Notes: generated from the sequence alone by a model not told the origin. 45,044 nt of DNA from DATAEU01 sp046724395 (GCA_046724395.1 JBKOWM010000005.1:1-45044), one strand, 5' to 3'. Shown: positions 31,180 through 40,096, counted from the first letter of the stretch. Numbers and translations are program-made.

Positions 31180-32353
31180 GCCGTTCCCGTCGGACCTCGA
31201 CGCGGTGCTCGCGGTAGTGCATCAGGTCCCAGGCGATCAGCGCGCAAGACACCACCGTGGCGAGCCCCAGCGAGGCGAGCGCGGGCAGCTCCAGCGCCGG
31301 CGGGATGAGCGCCAGCATCGCGAAGCCCGCGACGAGCCGTCCGGGGCCGATCCACGCAGGTCTGTCCGCGGTTGTCCGGCGGATGAAGTGGACGAGCCGG
31401 AACCGAAGTAGGACGTGTGTCAGGAAGTAGAGTGCGAGACCGCCGCAGAGCGCGACGGCGGGAACGGCGGACAGCGGCTCGTCGACGTTCTCGATCGTCT
31501 TGCTGAGCCCGAGCGCGAACAGCACGATCCCCCCGATCATCGGGAGATGCAGGTATCGGTAGTAGTCGCGTGCCAGCTGCGTCTGCGCAGCGCCGTGAGA
31601 GCGCGACAGGGTGCGATGGGCCAGCACGGCGTACACGTCGAAATACGCCCACCAGAGCGCGGTAATCACGGCGATCCCGAGGATCGAGGCCGAGACGATC
31701 CCGGCGTCGAGCGACAGGTCGGCGCCTCCGACGCCGAGCGCGATGACCGATTCGCCGAGGGCGATGATGACGATGAGGCCGTAGCGCTCGGCGAAGTGAC
31801 TCGGGGAGATCGGCCGATCCCGCCCGCGACCGATCACGGCGCCGGAATAGATGACGGCGAGCGCGACGACCCAGAGCAGCTCGCGCCAGCCGCCCTCGAA
31901 GAATCCGGCGACGAGGATGATCATCGGTCCGATCGTCGCCGTCGCCGCGAACCGCCTGAGCGACCGGACCAGGTCGCCATCTTCGCCGGCGGCGATCCGG
32001 TAGAGCGCCAAGTTGATCAGGCGTACGACCATGTACGAGACGCCGAACAGCACCCCCGCCGCTCCGAAGGCCTGCGGGACCGCGAGGGCGACGAGGAACA
32101 TCGCGGCCATCGCCACGAACATTCCGGCGCGAACCAGGCCCTGTTCGGGCTCGAGCGAGTTCGTCAGCCAGGCATAGCCGGTCCACAGCCACCAGACCGC
32201 CGCGAGGACGAGCAGCCCGTCGCCCATTCCGCGCCAGCTCAGCTCGTTCGACATGAGCTCCGTCACCTGCGTGATCGCGAAGACCACGACCAGGTCGAAG
32301 AAGAGCTCCAGGGGTGTGACGCGCTGTTCGCGCTCGGCAGGCCGGTCGGGCAT
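31175..32353 (-). CDS. Low temperature requirement protein A (LtrA) family membrane protein
   Basis: 392 residues from ATG 32353, with about ten hydrophobic segments. Family signature near the N-terminus: VTPLELFFDLVVVFAITQVTEL, then WWLWTGYAWLTN, and later SPSHFAERYGLIVIIALGESVIALG and WWAYFDV. LtrA was named from a Listeria cold-growth mutant; its molecular activity is unknown. It starts 2 bp after the DUF2255 gene ends, so they share a transcript. Confidence 0.9.
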   Translation of the reverse strand: MPDRPAEREQRVTPLELFFDLVVVFAITQVTELMSNELSWRGMGDGLLVLAAVWWLWTGYAWLTNSLEPEQGLVRAGMFVAMAAMFLVALAVPQAFGAAGVLFGVSYMVVRLINLALYRIAAGEDGDLVRSLRRFAATATIGPMIILVAGFFEGGWRELLWVVALAVIYSGAVIGRGRDRPISPSHFAERYGLIVIIALGESVIALGVGGADLSLDAGIVSASILGIAVITALWWAYFDVYAVLAHRTLSRSHGAAQTQLARDYYRYLHLPMIGGIVLFALGLSKTIENVDEPLSAVPAVALCGGLALYFLTHVLLRFRLVHFIRRTTADRPAWIGPGRLVAGFAMLALIPPALELPALASLGLATVVSCALIAWDLMHYREHRVEVRRERP

Positions 32354-32355
32354 CG

Positions 32356-32742
32356 CTATGAGGTGATAGATCGAGGCGCGAGCCTGATCGTTGCCGCTCG
32401 CGCCCGCGGCGTCAGGACGCTTCCGACGATGCCCGCGGGATAGCGGCCGTACTTGCGCCTGTACGCCCCGTCGATGCCATCGTCCAGGTCGCCGCCGGCA
32501 TCCGCGAAGGTGACGTCCCTCGTGATCCCGCCCGCCGAGATCCGGCCCTCGTGGCGGCCTTGTGTGCCTCGGAACCAGGTGGCACCTCGACCGTTCACGG
32601 ACCGGACGAAGAGTTCGTCGGCGAGGCGGACGACCCATACCGTCGTGGGCTTGCGAAGCGTCCCGTCGAGGCGGACGGAGGCGATCTCCAACTCCTCGGC
32701 CGCCTCGAACTCGCTCAGCTCCTCAGTCGTCCAGGCATTCAT
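32356..32742 (-). CDS. DUF2255 family protein
   Basis: 128 residues from ATG 32742 (MNAWTTEELSEFEAAEEL), which fits the family start better than the longer open frame to 32817. Characteristic stretches are LEIASVRLDGTLRKPTTVWVVRL, ELFVRSVNGRGATWFRG and DGAYRRKYGRYP. It is a small beta-rich fold related to pyridoxamine-5-phosphate-oxidase-like/nitroreductase-type (DDN) barrels; function unknown. It is the leading gene of the unit with LtrA. The 188-bp gap to the molybdopterin gene on the other strand shows no clear signal. Confidence 0.8.
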   Translation of the reverse strand: MNAWTTEELSEFEAAEELEIASVRLDGTLRKPTTVWVVRLADELFVRSVNGRGATWFRGTQGRHEGRISAGGITRDVTFADAGGDLDDGIDGAYRRKYGRYPAGIVGSVLTPRARAATIRLAPRSITS

Positions 32743-32930
32743 CTCGTCATGATCTCGCAGCGGACGAGCCCGTGAGAGCCCCGTGGGCAACGCCGGGAGG
32801 GATCGAGGCCAATCCAACGTCGATTCCGACTCGCGGGCAGGACGACTACGCTCGAGCGCGGGAACAGTCGCTCCAGGTCTCCGCCAACGCCGGGATCCGA
32901 CGTCCGCGGCGCTGCTTCAGGGGGTGCGTG

Positions 32931-33539
32931 ATGGCGTACGTGTCACGAGGGTTCCACGGGAAGCGCGGACAGGAGCGAGACCGCTCGCGGCTTCCTCCGG
33001 GGCAGTACCTCACGCCGGATTTCCCTGTGCTGTCCGCCGGCCCGACGCCGCACACGCCGCCCGAGCGGTGGACGTTCTCGATCCTGAGCGGCGGCGGGGC
33101 GGCCGCGACGTGGACGTGGGAGCAGTTTCGCGAGCTCCCGAGCGAGGATGTTCGCGCCGATATCCACTGCGTCACGAAGTGGTCGAAGCTCGACACCGCG
33201 TGGGAGGGCGTGTCGATGGATGTCCTGCTCGAACGAGTCGACCTCGGAGCTACGACTCACGTGCTCGCGTTCTCGGACGGTGATTACACGACGAACGTGC
33301 CGCTCGAGGACCTCCTCGACGGCCGCGCCTGGATCGCGTTCGCGTACGACGGTCAACCGCTCGCGGCCGAACACGGCGGCCCCGCCCGGCTCCTCGTTCC
33401 CCACCTGTACTTCTGGAAGAGCGCGAAGTGGGTTCGAGGCCTCCGCCTGATGGACCACGACCAGCCGGGCTTCTGGGAGAAGTACGGCTACCACAACTAC
33501 GGGAACCCATGGCGAGAACAGCGGTACTGGGGAGACTGA
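32931..33539 (+). CDS. Sulfite oxidase-like molybdopterin oxidoreductase
   Basis: 202 residues from ATG 32931, preceded by aggggg. Single molybdopterin-binding domain of the sulfite oxidase/MsrP (YedY) superfamily. The molybdenum-ligand cysteine is C80 in IHCVTKWSK. Other family marks are PERWTFSI, WEGVSMDVLLERV, FAYDGQPLAAEHGGPARLLVPHLYFWKSAKWVRGL and the C-terminal GFWEKYGYHNYGNPW. There is no Tat signal and no haem or dimerisation domain, so it is a cytosolic core enzyme that needs an electron partner, probably the flavin reductase whose gene overlaps its end by 31 bp. The substrate is unknown. Confidence 0.9.
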   Translation: MAYVSRGFHGKRGQERDRSRLPPGQYLTPDFPVLSAGPTPHTPPERWTFSILSGGGAAATWTWEQFRELPSEDVRADIHCVTKWSKLDTAWEGVSMDVLLERVDLGATTHVLAFSDGDYTTNVPLEDLLDGRAWIAFAYDGQPLAAEHGGPARLLVPHLYFWKSAKWVRGLRLMDHDQPGFWEKYGYHNYGNPWREQRYWGD

Positions 33540-34258
33540 ACTGGACGCTCGCCGACGTCGTCGACGTCGTCGATGAGACGCCGCGCGTTCGTAGCATCGT
33601 CCTGCACGTGCCCGGCTGGCCCGGGCACCGCGCCGGGCAACACGTCGACATTCGGCTGACCGCCGAGGACGGGTACCAGGCCCAACGCAGCTACTCGATC
33701 GCTTCGGCGCCCGAGACCCCGGCGCTCGGGCTCACGGTGGAGCGCCTCGCCGACGGGGAGGTATCGCCGTACCTCGTCGACGAGCTGCGGCCGGGGGACA
33801 AGCTGGAGCTGCGCGGGCCCATCGGCGGGTACTTCGTCTGGGAGTCGTCGATGGGCGGCCCATTGCTCCTCGTCGCGGGCGGATCGGGCATCGTGCCGTT
33901 GATGGCGATGCTGCGGCACCGGGCGGCCGTCGCGGCGGCGGTTTCCGCTCGGCTGCTGTTCTCGTCGCGATCGTGGGAGGACGTCATCTATCGAGGCGAG
34001 CTCGAGGGGCTATCGGCGCAAGGCGGCGTCGAGGTCGTTCACGCGCTGACGCGTTCGCAGCCACCCGGCTGGAGCGGCTATGCGCGGCGCGTCGACGCCG
34101 CGATGCTCGGCGAGACGGCGTGGGATTCCGTGACGGACCCCTTGGCGTTCGTGTGCGGCCCGACACCCTTCGTCGAGTCGGTCGCGAGCGGGCTGGTGCT
34201 GCTTGGATATCCGGCGACGCATGTCAAGACCGAGCGGTTCGGACCAACGGGAGGGTAG
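33509..34258 (+). CDS. FAD-binding ferredoxin-reductase-type oxidoreductase
   Basis: 249 residues from ATG 33509, inside the end of the molybdopterin gene in another frame. FAD site RSYSIASAPE (RxYS), then LRGPIGGYFVW, the NAD(P) site LLVAGGSGIVPLMAML, and the C-terminal CGPTPFVES. There is no 2Fe-2S ferredoxin domain. It likely passes electrons between NAD(P)H and the sulfite-oxidase-like enzyme; the overlap implies coupled translation and a complex. The next gene starts directly after its stop. Confidence 0.9.
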   Translation: MARTAVLGRLNWTLADVVDVVDETPRVRSIVLHVPGWPGHRAGQHVDIRLTAEDGYQAQRSYSIASAPETPALGLTVERLADGEVSPYLVDELRPGDKLELRGPIGGYFVWESSMGGPLLLVAGGSGIVPLMAMLRHRAAVAAAVSARLLFSSRSWEDVIYRGELEGLSAQGGVEVVHALTRSQPPGWSGYARRVDAAMLGETAWDSVTDPLAFVCGPTPFVESVASGLVLLGYPATHVKTERFGPTGG

Positions 34259-34519
34259 ATGGAGACCGCGGACATGATGGTCGACGGCAACGCGGTCGCG
34301 GGTGCGCTCGGGGAGGTCTTCATGCCCGAGATGACAACCGCCCGGATCGTGTGCGAGAGCTGCGGTAGCATCCAGCCCATCGGCGCGGAGCACGGGTTCG
34401 TGCACGCGCCTGGCATCGTGCTTCGCTGCCGCGAGTGTGACGGGGTCGTCCTTGTGATGACCCGCGCGCCGGGAAGGTACATCATCGGCTTCCACGGCAC
34501 CGTCGAGATTCTGTCGTAG
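34259..34519 (+). CDS. DUF6510-like zinc-ribbon protein
   Basis: 86 residues, ATG abutting the previous stop (tagATGgag). Two CxxC pairs (IVCESCGSI and LRCRECDGV, 25 residues apart) form a zinc ribbon. The N-terminal DGNAVAGALGEVFMPEMTTA and the C-terminal beta hairpin are typical of the DUF6510 family. Its place as third gene after the molybdopterin enzyme and flavin reductase suggests a role in assembling or regulating that pair, or in redox/metal sensing. The function is unproven. Confidence 0.75.
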   Translation: METADMMVDGNAVAGALGEVFMPEMTTARIVCESCGSIQPIGAEHGFVHAPGIVLRCRECDGVVLVMTRAPGRYIIGFHGTVEILS

Positions 34520-34544
34520 CGGGCCCGTATCTGGCGGCCGCTTG

Positions 34545-34595
34545 GCCGGACGCCAGGGCCTCCGGTGCTTCGCCGAACGCCACGGCCTCCGGTGC
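34545..34595. repeat. 27-bp-period short direct repeat
   Basis: gccggacgccagggcctccg at 34545 recurs with two changes at 34572 (gccgaacgccacggcctccg), each followed by gtgc. It fills the gap between the DUF6510 gene and the convergent PAS gene. No function is suggested by the sequence. Confidence 0.55.
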
Positions 34596-34623
34596 GGGCG
34601 GCCGGTGTCGAAGTCGCGTGCCG

Positions 34624-35058
34624 TCAGGCGTCGGTGCCTGTGGGCTCCGCGATGCGGGTCATCACGCCCTGCCAACACAAGGGGTCGCCGCCCGCCCCAC
34701 GAACCAGCTCGGCGTCGTCGCGGATCCAGACGACGCGTCCGTCTTTGGTCATCACCCGGTAGACCTCGTGGTACGGCGTACCGGAGCGGTTCGCCGTCTC
34801 GCATGCGTCGACGACCCGATCCCGGTCGTCGGGATGGATGCAGCGTTTCCACCGGTTCGCCTCACCCATCCACTCCTCTTGCGTGTACCCGAGGATCCAT
34901 TCCAGTTGCGGGCCGATCGAGTAGGTGCGGCCGGTGCCGACCGCCTCGACGTAGGTGATGGACGGCACGAGCTCGACGAGCGATCGGTACTTTGCCTCTG
35001 CCTCTTCGGCACGGCTCAGCGCGGCGCGCAGATATCCGTCGATTGGTGGGTCGACCAC
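34624..35058 (-). CDS. Stand-alone PAS domain protein
   Basis: 144 residues, GTG start at 35058 after gggag. A helical lead (RAALSRAEEAEAKYRSLVE) runs into a PAS_3-type fold: SITYVEAVGTGRTYSIGPQLE, ILGYTQEEWMGEANRWKRCIHPDD, VYRVMTKDGRVVWIRDDAELV, ending WQGVMTRIAEP. There is no kinase, GGDEF or DNA-binding domain. It probably acts as a separate sensor or adaptor through dimerisation with another PAS protein. It is divergent from the LLM oxidoreductase. The ligand is unknown. Confidence 0.85.
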   Translation of the reverse strand: MVDPPIDGYLRAALSRAEEAEAKYRSLVELVPSITYVEAVGTGRTYSIGPQLEWILGYTQEEWMGEANRWKRCIHPDDRDRVVDACETANRSGTPYHEVYRVMTKDGRVVWIRDDAELVRGAGGDPLCWQGVMTRIAEPTGTDA

Positions 35059-35189
35059 GCTGACTCCCGGCCCGGGGATGCTTCTTCGTTATCGGCAGGA
35101 TGAACGGCTCCGTTGAGGACGAGGGGGCGTGCTCCTTCGGGGTCGCGGACGGTAGCCTCCTGTGCGGTTCCCGACATGAGGACGATGCG

Positions 35190-36017
35190 ATGCGGTTCGG
35201 TCTTGACGTCGCACAGCACCAGCTCACATGGGACGAGCTGCTCGATCGCGTCCGGGTCGCGGAGGAGGCGGGCCTGGACGGCGTGTGGGTCTTCGACCAC
35301 TTCAAGGCGTTGTACGGCGATCCGAGCGGTCCGACGCTCGAGGCGTGGACGCTGCTCGCCGGGCTCGCTCGAGAGACCTCGCATGTGCGGCTCGGAACGC
35401 TCGTGACCGGGATGACGCACCGGCACCCGTCGGTCCTGGCCGCCGAGGTCGTCAGCGTGGATCACCTCTCGGGAGGGCGCGTCGAGTGCGCCGTCGGCGC
35501 CGCGTGGAACGAGCCGGAACATCGCGAGCTCGGCATCCCCTTCCCGTCGACCGCCGAGCGCATGGACCGCCTCGAGGAGGGGATCGAGGTCCTTCGGCTG
35601 CTCTTCACGCGGGACGACGTGACGTTTGCCGGCGACCAATACCGAGTGGAGGGCGCCACCTATAATCCGAAACCCATTCAGCGGCCGCACCCGCCGATCT
35701 GGGTCGGCGGGGAGGGTCGCCGGCGAACGCTTCCCATCGCCGGTCGCCTCGCCGACGCGTGGCATGGCTGGGCGGCCGACGCCGAAGAGCTCGCCGAAAT
35801 GACGGCCATCATCGACCGCGCCGCCGAGGAGGCCGGCCGAGACCCGCGATCGATCCTGCGCGCATCGAGCCTGTCGATCTCCGAACCCTGGGACGATGTC
35901 AAGGCGTCGTACGAATGGATGACCGCCGGCGGTATCGGCTACCTCGTCATCGAGTGGCCGAGCGAGGGCCGCGAAAGGCTGGAGGAGTTCCTCGAACGGA
36001 TCCTGCCGGGGCTGTAG
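35190..36017 (+). CDS. LLM class F420-dependent oxidoreductase
   Basis: 275 residues from ATG 35190 (MRFGLDVAQHQLTWDELLDRV). TIM-barrel luciferase-like monooxygenase fold: VWVFDHFKALYG, VRLGTLVTGMTHRHPSVLA, HLSGGRVECAVGAAWNEPEHRELG and PIWVGGEGRRRTLPIAGRLAD. The N-terminal start and GAAWNEPEH segment fit the F420-dependent branch common in Actinomycetota rather than FMN luciferases. It catalyses hydride transfer on an unknown substrate. The first, longer open frame from 35100 lacks family similarity before this start. Confidence 0.88.
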   Translation: MRFGLDVAQHQLTWDELLDRVRVAEEAGLDGVWVFDHFKALYGDPSGPTLEAWTLLAGLARETSHVRLGTLVTGMTHRHPSVLAAEVVSVDHLSGGRVECAVGAAWNEPEHRELGIPFPSTAERMDRLEEGIEVLRLLFTRDDVTFAGDQYRVEGATYNPKPIQRPHPPIWVGGEGRRRTLPIAGRLADAWHGWAADAEELAEMTAIIDRAAEEAGRDPRSILRASSLSISEPWDDVKASYEWMTAGGIGYLVIEWPSEGRERLEEFLERILPGL

Positions 36018-36076
36018 CCGGTCAGAGGGAAGCCGATCGCCGTCAGTGGGGCGTCTTCGTCGCCGGGAGTCGCTCG

Positions 36077-37057
36077 TTAGCCGTCAGTCACGTCTTTGGG
36101 CAACGGATTGGACTCGGTCCGTCGGCGAAACGCCGCCGGTGCGACGTCGAACCTCGAGCGGAATGCCCGAGCTAGTGCCGCCTCGGATCCGTAGCCCACC
36201 CGGCCGGCGATTTCGGCCACGGTCATGTCCGTCGAGCGCAGTAGACGAGCCGCGCGGGCGAGTCGCAGCTCGGTCACGTAAGTCATCGGCGCGACGCCAA
36301 CCAGTGACCGGAACCGATCGGCGAACGCGGACCGCGACATCACCGAGGTCTTCGCCATGCGCTCGACGGTCCATACCTCCTCGGGCGCATCGTGGATGCG
36401 GGCGAGCGCCGAACCGATTCGCTCGTCGGAGATCGCGCGCGCGGGCGGCATCACATCCCGCGTGGAGTCGACAAGCGCGTTGCGGAGCGCGTCCACGAGC
36501 AGCGCCTCCAGCAGCCGGTTGACGACAGCGGCCCCGCCACGCGTCGGGTTCCTCGCCTCGTCGCGCAGGCTGGCGCCGACCTCCGAACGCCATCCACCCT
36601 GCGCGCCGCCGGAGCGCGACGCGACGACCGAGGGAAGACGATTCATCCAGCGCGGGCGCTGGCCCTCCAGCGTGAACACGCCACACACGATCTCCGTCGT
36701 CGGCCCGTCGTCGGCGCCGAAGTGCAGCTCGCCATCGACAACCTCGTGTCGGTCGAGGATGCTCGTGAGCCATGGCGCCGTGGTGGTCGGCGCGTCCCTG
36801 ACCCAGTGCGCATCGCCCTTCGGGAGCACGACGAGGTCTCCGGCGCGCAGGGCGATCCGATCCAGCGAACCCTCCACCTCCAGCCATCCGCTTCCGTCGA
36901 TGACCATGTGAAACGATCCGGCGTCACGGCCCGCGACGCCGAAACCCCATGGCGCGCCCATGACCGACCGGCAGAGGACGGAGGACTCGACGCGTACGCC
37001 GCGCAGCAACTCGCCGGTGATGTCGCCGCCGGCGAATCGCGCGACCGTTTTCCTCAT
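36077..37057 (-). CDS. AraC family transcriptional regulator (cupin-domain type)
   Basis: 326 residues from ATG 37057 with ggaggcgggac before it. The N-terminal 190 residues are an AraC_binding_2/cupin_6 domain (GSFHMVIDGSGWLEVEG, LVVLPKGDAHWVRDAP, VCGVFTLEGQRP, MNRLPSVV). The C-terminal 100 residues hold two helix-turn-helix units: WTVERMAKTSVMSRSAFADRFRSLVGVAPM and ARLLRSTDMTVAEIAGRVGYGSEAALARAF. It is divergent from the SnoaL-like gene at 37241, a likely target. The effector is unknown. Confidence 0.92.
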   Translation of the reverse strand: MRKTVARFAGGDITGELLRGVRVESSVLCRSVMGAPWGFGVAGRDAGSFHMVIDGSGWLEVEGSLDRIALRAGDLVVLPKGDAHWVRDAPTTTAPWLTSILDRHEVVDGELHFGADDGPTTEIVCGVFTLEGQRPRWMNRLPSVVASRSGGAQGGWRSEVGASLRDEARNPTRGGAAVVNRLLEALLVDALRNALVDSTRDVMPPARAISDERIGSALARIHDAPEEVWTVERMAKTSVMSRSAFADRFRSLVGVAPMTYVTELRLARAARLLRSTDMTVAEIAGRVGYGSEAALARAFRSRFDVAPAAFRRRTESNPLPKDVTDG

Positions 37058-37240
37058 GTCCCGCCTCCCGAGCGGACGGTCCTCAGAGATCCGGGTTCGG
37101 ATGTTCGCCCGAACCCACTCCCGCTCGCAAGGCGGCGTCCGACGGCCGGACGCTCGGACACGCCTTCCGGAGTCTGGATCATTCACGTCGGCGGAAACGG
37201 CTCCCAAGATGACCGGGGACCGTCGGGAAGGGAGACGTTC

Positions 37241-37606
37241 ATGGGACGCGATGTGGTCGCCCGGTACCAGGCCGCGCTCGGCGCGGGAGACCTCGGGCAG
37301 GCGCGGGGTCTCCTCCGCGACGACCTCCGGTTCGAGGGTCCGTTCGACGCGTTCGACAGCGCCGACGATTACTGGAAGGCGATCCAGGGGCTCTGGACGA
37401 TCGTCGACTCGGTCGACGTCCGTCACGTGTCCTCGGACGGGAACCAGGTTGTCGTGCTCTACGACATGGTGACGAAGACGCCCGCCGGGACACAGCTCGT
37501 GTGCGAGTGGTACGGCGTCCAGGACGACAGAATCGCTTGGATCCGTGCCGTTTTCGACTCGGCGCCGTTCGCGTTTCTGCGTGCCGGCCGGGCGTCCTCC
37601 GGTTGA
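37241..37606 (+). CDS. SnoaL/NTF2-like domain protein
   Basis: 121 residues from ATG 37241, with gggaagggaga upstream. Cone-shaped NTF2-like fold: a helical start (VVARYQAALGAGDLGQARGLL), DDLRFEGPFDAF, then the strands VVVLYDMVTKTPAG and VCEWYGVQDDRIAWIRAVFDS. Such small proteins serve as isomerases, hydrolases or binding proteins; catalytic residues cannot be assigned. Divergent from the AraC regulator (183-bp gap), it may be under its control. Confidence 0.82.
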   Translation: MGRDVVARYQAALGAGDLGQARGLLRDDLRFEGPFDAFDSADDYWKAIQGLWTIVDSVDVRHVSSDGNQVVVLYDMVTKTPAGTQLVCEWYGVQDDRIAWIRAVFDSAPFAFLRAGRASSG

Positions 37607-37648
37607 CGTCGAGTTGCAACGACCCGTCGCGCGAGTGATCCTTCGTAC

Positions 37649-38305
37649 GTGAAGTACTTCGACGAGCAGACCCTTTCGTTCCTCCGCGACCTCAAACGGC
37701 ACAACGATCGGGACTGGTTCGCGCGGAACAAGGATCGATACGAACGGCATGTCAAGCAACCCCTCCTGGACTTCATCGAGGACGCCGCCCCGGAGCTTCG
37801 CGGGATCAGCCGTCATCTCGTAGCGGATCCGCGTCCGACGGGCGGTTCGATGTTCCGGATCCATCGCGACATCCGTTTCTCTCGGGACAAGAGTCCGTAC
37901 AAGCCGTACGCGGCAGCGCACTTCCCGCTCGGCGGGGGCATGCACGGACCCGGCTACTACCTGCACATCGAGCCGGGCGGGTCCATCGTCGCCGGCGGCA
38001 TGTGGATGCCCGACGCACCAGCGCTTCAGCGCATTCGCGAGCGGATCTCGGCGCGCGCCTCTGACTGGCAGAAAGCCCGCGGGCAGCTCGACGAGGACGA
38101 TGCGGCCCTGAAGCGCCCCCCGCGGGGGTTCTCGCCGGACGACCCGATGATCGAGGACATCAAGCGGAAGAGCTTCACGTCGTCGATGCAGCTCACCGAC
38201 CAGCAGATTACGCGTTCCGACCTGATGAAGACGTTCGCTCGCGACTGCGAACGGCTTTCACCGTTGATGCGGTTCCTCGCGACGGCGGTCGGCGCTTCCT
38301 GGTAG
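37649..38305 (+). CDS. DUF2461 (TIGR02453) family protein
   Basis: 218 residues, GTG start. Family signature: LSFLRDLKRHNDRDWFARNKDRYE at the N-terminus, then MFRIHRDIRFSRDKSPYK, AHFPLGGGMHGPGYYLHIEPGGS and AGGMWMPDAPALQRIRERI. The length is typical. It is a soluble protein found in many bacteria and fungi with no established biochemical role. It lies 42 bp after the SnoaL gene, so possibly in one transcript. Confidence 0.9.
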   Translation: MKYFDEQTLSFLRDLKRHNDRDWFARNKDRYERHVKQPLLDFIEDAAPELRGISRHLVADPRPTGGSMFRIHRDIRFSRDKSPYKPYAAAHFPLGGGMHGPGYYLHIEPGGSIVAGGMWMPDAPALQRIRERISARASDWQKARGQLDEDDAALKRPPRGFSPDDPMIEDIKRKSFTSSMQLTDQQITRSDLMKTFARDCERLSPLMRFLATAVGASW

Positions 38306-38328
38306 TCGCCGCTCGAGACTATTCAGGC

Positions 38329-38859
38329 TCAGGTGGATTTGACGTCGATGCGCCGACGGTCATCGCGCCGGCTCTTCGGGACGCGGACGACGAGGACGCC
38401 GTCGGCGATGTTCGCGTCGACCTGCTCGGCGTCGACGGTCGAGGGAAGCGTCACCCGGTACGAGAAGCTGCCGGTCCGGCGTCCTCGTCGGTGCATCACG
38501 CCGGTGTGGCCGTGGTCCTTGAACACGCCGGTAATCTCGACGTCGTTCCCGACGAGCTCGACGTCGACGTCCTGAGGCTTGACGCTCGGCAGCTCCGCTT
38601 CGACGACGTAGGCGTCGTCGGTCTCCTCGAGGTCGATGGGCGGCGCCCATCCCATTCGGGAGGAGAAGAAGGACGGCCACGCGAAGCCGCCGAACGCGTA
38701 GTCCATCACTCGGCGCATGCGGTCGCTCATCTCCTCGAGATCGCGGAACGGCCGCCGTTCGATCGCGGCGGGCCGGCGCTCCCCGGTCATGTGCTCCGGC
38801 GTCGCCGGCTCTCCGGTCGGCCGCTCCGGCGTGGACTGATCGTTCATCTCCTGATCCAT
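38329..38859 (-). CDS. Hsp20/alpha-crystallin small heat shock protein
   Basis: 176 residues from ATG 38859 with ggaggaca upstream. A disordered N-terminus rich in Glu/Pro/Thr is followed by the alpha-crystallin domain: APPIDLEETDDAYVVEAELP, VDVELVGNDVEITG, GSFSYRVTLPSTVDAEQVDANIADGVL, VVRVPKS. An ATP-independent holdase that keeps unfolded proteins soluble. The C-terminal I-x-I oligomerisation tail is weak (RRIDVKST). It lies downstream of the acidic DUF5709 gene on the same strand, and both may be stress-induced. Confidence 0.93.
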   Translation of the reverse strand: MDQEMNDQSTPERPTGEPATPEHMTGERRPAAIERRPFRDLEEMSDRMRRVMDYAFGGFAWPSFFSSRMGWAPPIDLEETDDAYVVEAELPSVKPQDVDVELVGNDVEITGVFKDHGHTGVMHRRGRRTGSFSYRVTLPSTVDAEQVDANIADGVLVVRVPKSRRDDRRRIDVKST

Positions 38860-38971
38860 GACATGTCCTCCGCGATTCGACGACAACAACTATTGTGGCG
38901 ACAGCCGGCCGATCTCGTCACCGCCGGCCGCCATCGATTCCGGTGGCAGGGCAATCGCGCGTCGCCGCCGC

Positions 38972-39397
38972 TCATCGTTCGGGCGGTCGTCCTTCGGTCT
39001 CCTCGAGATACTCCTCGACGGCGTCGACGTCGTCGTCGACGAGCGGTTCGACGTGGTCGGTCGCGCCGGGCGGGTCATCGGTGACCTCGAGCGCGACTTC
39101 CTCCGGCGCTGCGAAGGGATCTGCCACGTCCACGGCGTCGCCGACGAGCTCGTCCTCCTCGTCGGGCGCAGCCTCGTCGATGAGCTCGAGCTCGTCGTCC
39201 GCGCGTTCCGGCTCGGGCAGTTCCTGGGCGAGGGCGCGGTCGAGGCCCTGGCCCGCGAGGGCCTCCTCGGCCGTCGTTCCCCACCGGGTGGCCGCAAACG
39301 GGTGGTCCGCCCTCATGATCTCGGCCTCGAGCTCCTCGGACTCGTTCTCGTCGTCGTCCTCGATCTCCGGCTCGTTGTCTTCCGTGTTGTCTCCCAT
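38972..39397 (-). CDS. Acidic DUF5709-like protein
   Basis: 141 residues, with a strong RBS (cggaggtg) before ATG 39397. Very rich in Asp and Glu. The recognisable core is RWGTTAEEALAGQGLDRALAQELPEP followed by DELVGDAVDVADPFAAPEE, which matches the actinobacterial DUF5709 pattern (WGTTAxEExxGExLDxRLAxExPD). The acidic first 28 residues are probably disordered. Cytosolic; function unknown. It is a lineage marker for Actinomycetota. Confidence 0.75.
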   Translation of the reverse strand: MGDNTEDNEPEIEDDDENESEELEAEIMRADHPFAATRWGTTAEEALAGQGLDRALAQELPEPERADDELELIDEAAPDEEDELVGDAVDVADPFAAPEEVALEVTDDPPGATDHVEPLVDDDVDAVEEYLEETEGRPPER

Positions 39398-39577
39398 GGT
39401 GGCACCTCCGTCCGCCGCAACTCCCCGACCGTATCCGTTCCCTCACCTTTGGGCATTCATGGAGGTCCCGCATCCCGCGCAGTGGATGTCGATGGACCCC
39501 GACTCCGGGGGTGGGCGCACCGCCTCGCGCCAAGGGGCCTTCCGCGAACGCCGCGACGCCGCACCTAGACTCCCGAT

Positions 39578-40096
39578 ATGGTCGATGCGACGCCCCAGCG
39601 CGGCGTCCCGCGGCTCGGGCCCACGATCCTCTTGGTGGGCTCGATCGTGTTCGTCGTCGGCTGCTTCCTCCCGCTCTGGGAGCCCCCCGCGCCGTTCCCG
39701 GGCCGCGAGCTCACCGTGTCGCTGTACCGCCTGAACGTCACGGGCGTGGCGTCCGCCGGCCTTCGTCTGAAGGTCGGCGGATTCGTCTCGCTGTTCGCGG
39801 GCATCGCCGTCATCGCTTCTATCACGATCGCCCACGTCACCGGACGATTCGTGCGGTGGAGCCTCCCTGCGTTGGTCGGCGCGGCGGCGGTATGGTCGCC
39901 GTGGTGGATCGGGACGCTGCTGCGGTTGTCGGGAATCCAGTTCGCTTTGGGAGTCGGGTACTGGCTGGTCCTGGTCGGTGTGGGCCTCGTGGCGGCCGGA
40001 ACGATCGTCTGCGTCAGCGCATCGCAGACGAGGTTCGATCCTCTCTCGGCGCCACCGGGGCCGACGGACCAATCGAGTGGTTCGAACATTCCGTGA
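39578..40096 (+). CDS. Four-helix membrane protein, unknown function
   Basis: 172 residues with four hydrophobic segments (about 14-34, 66-86, 93-112 and 126-146) and short polar ends. No family motif is recognised. No clear RBS precedes ATG 39578. It lies 27 bp before the methyltransferase gene and may be co-transcribed. The 180-bp gap before it shows nothing notable. Confidence 0.65.
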   Translation: MVDATPQRGVPRLGPTILLVGSIVFVVGCFLPLWEPPAPFPGRELTVSLYRLNVTGVASAGLRLKVGGFVSLFAGIAVIASITIAHVTGRFVRWSLPALVGAAAVWSPWWIGTLLRLSGIQFALGVGYWLVLVGVGLVAAGTIVCVSASQTRFDPLSAPPGPTDQSSGSNIP

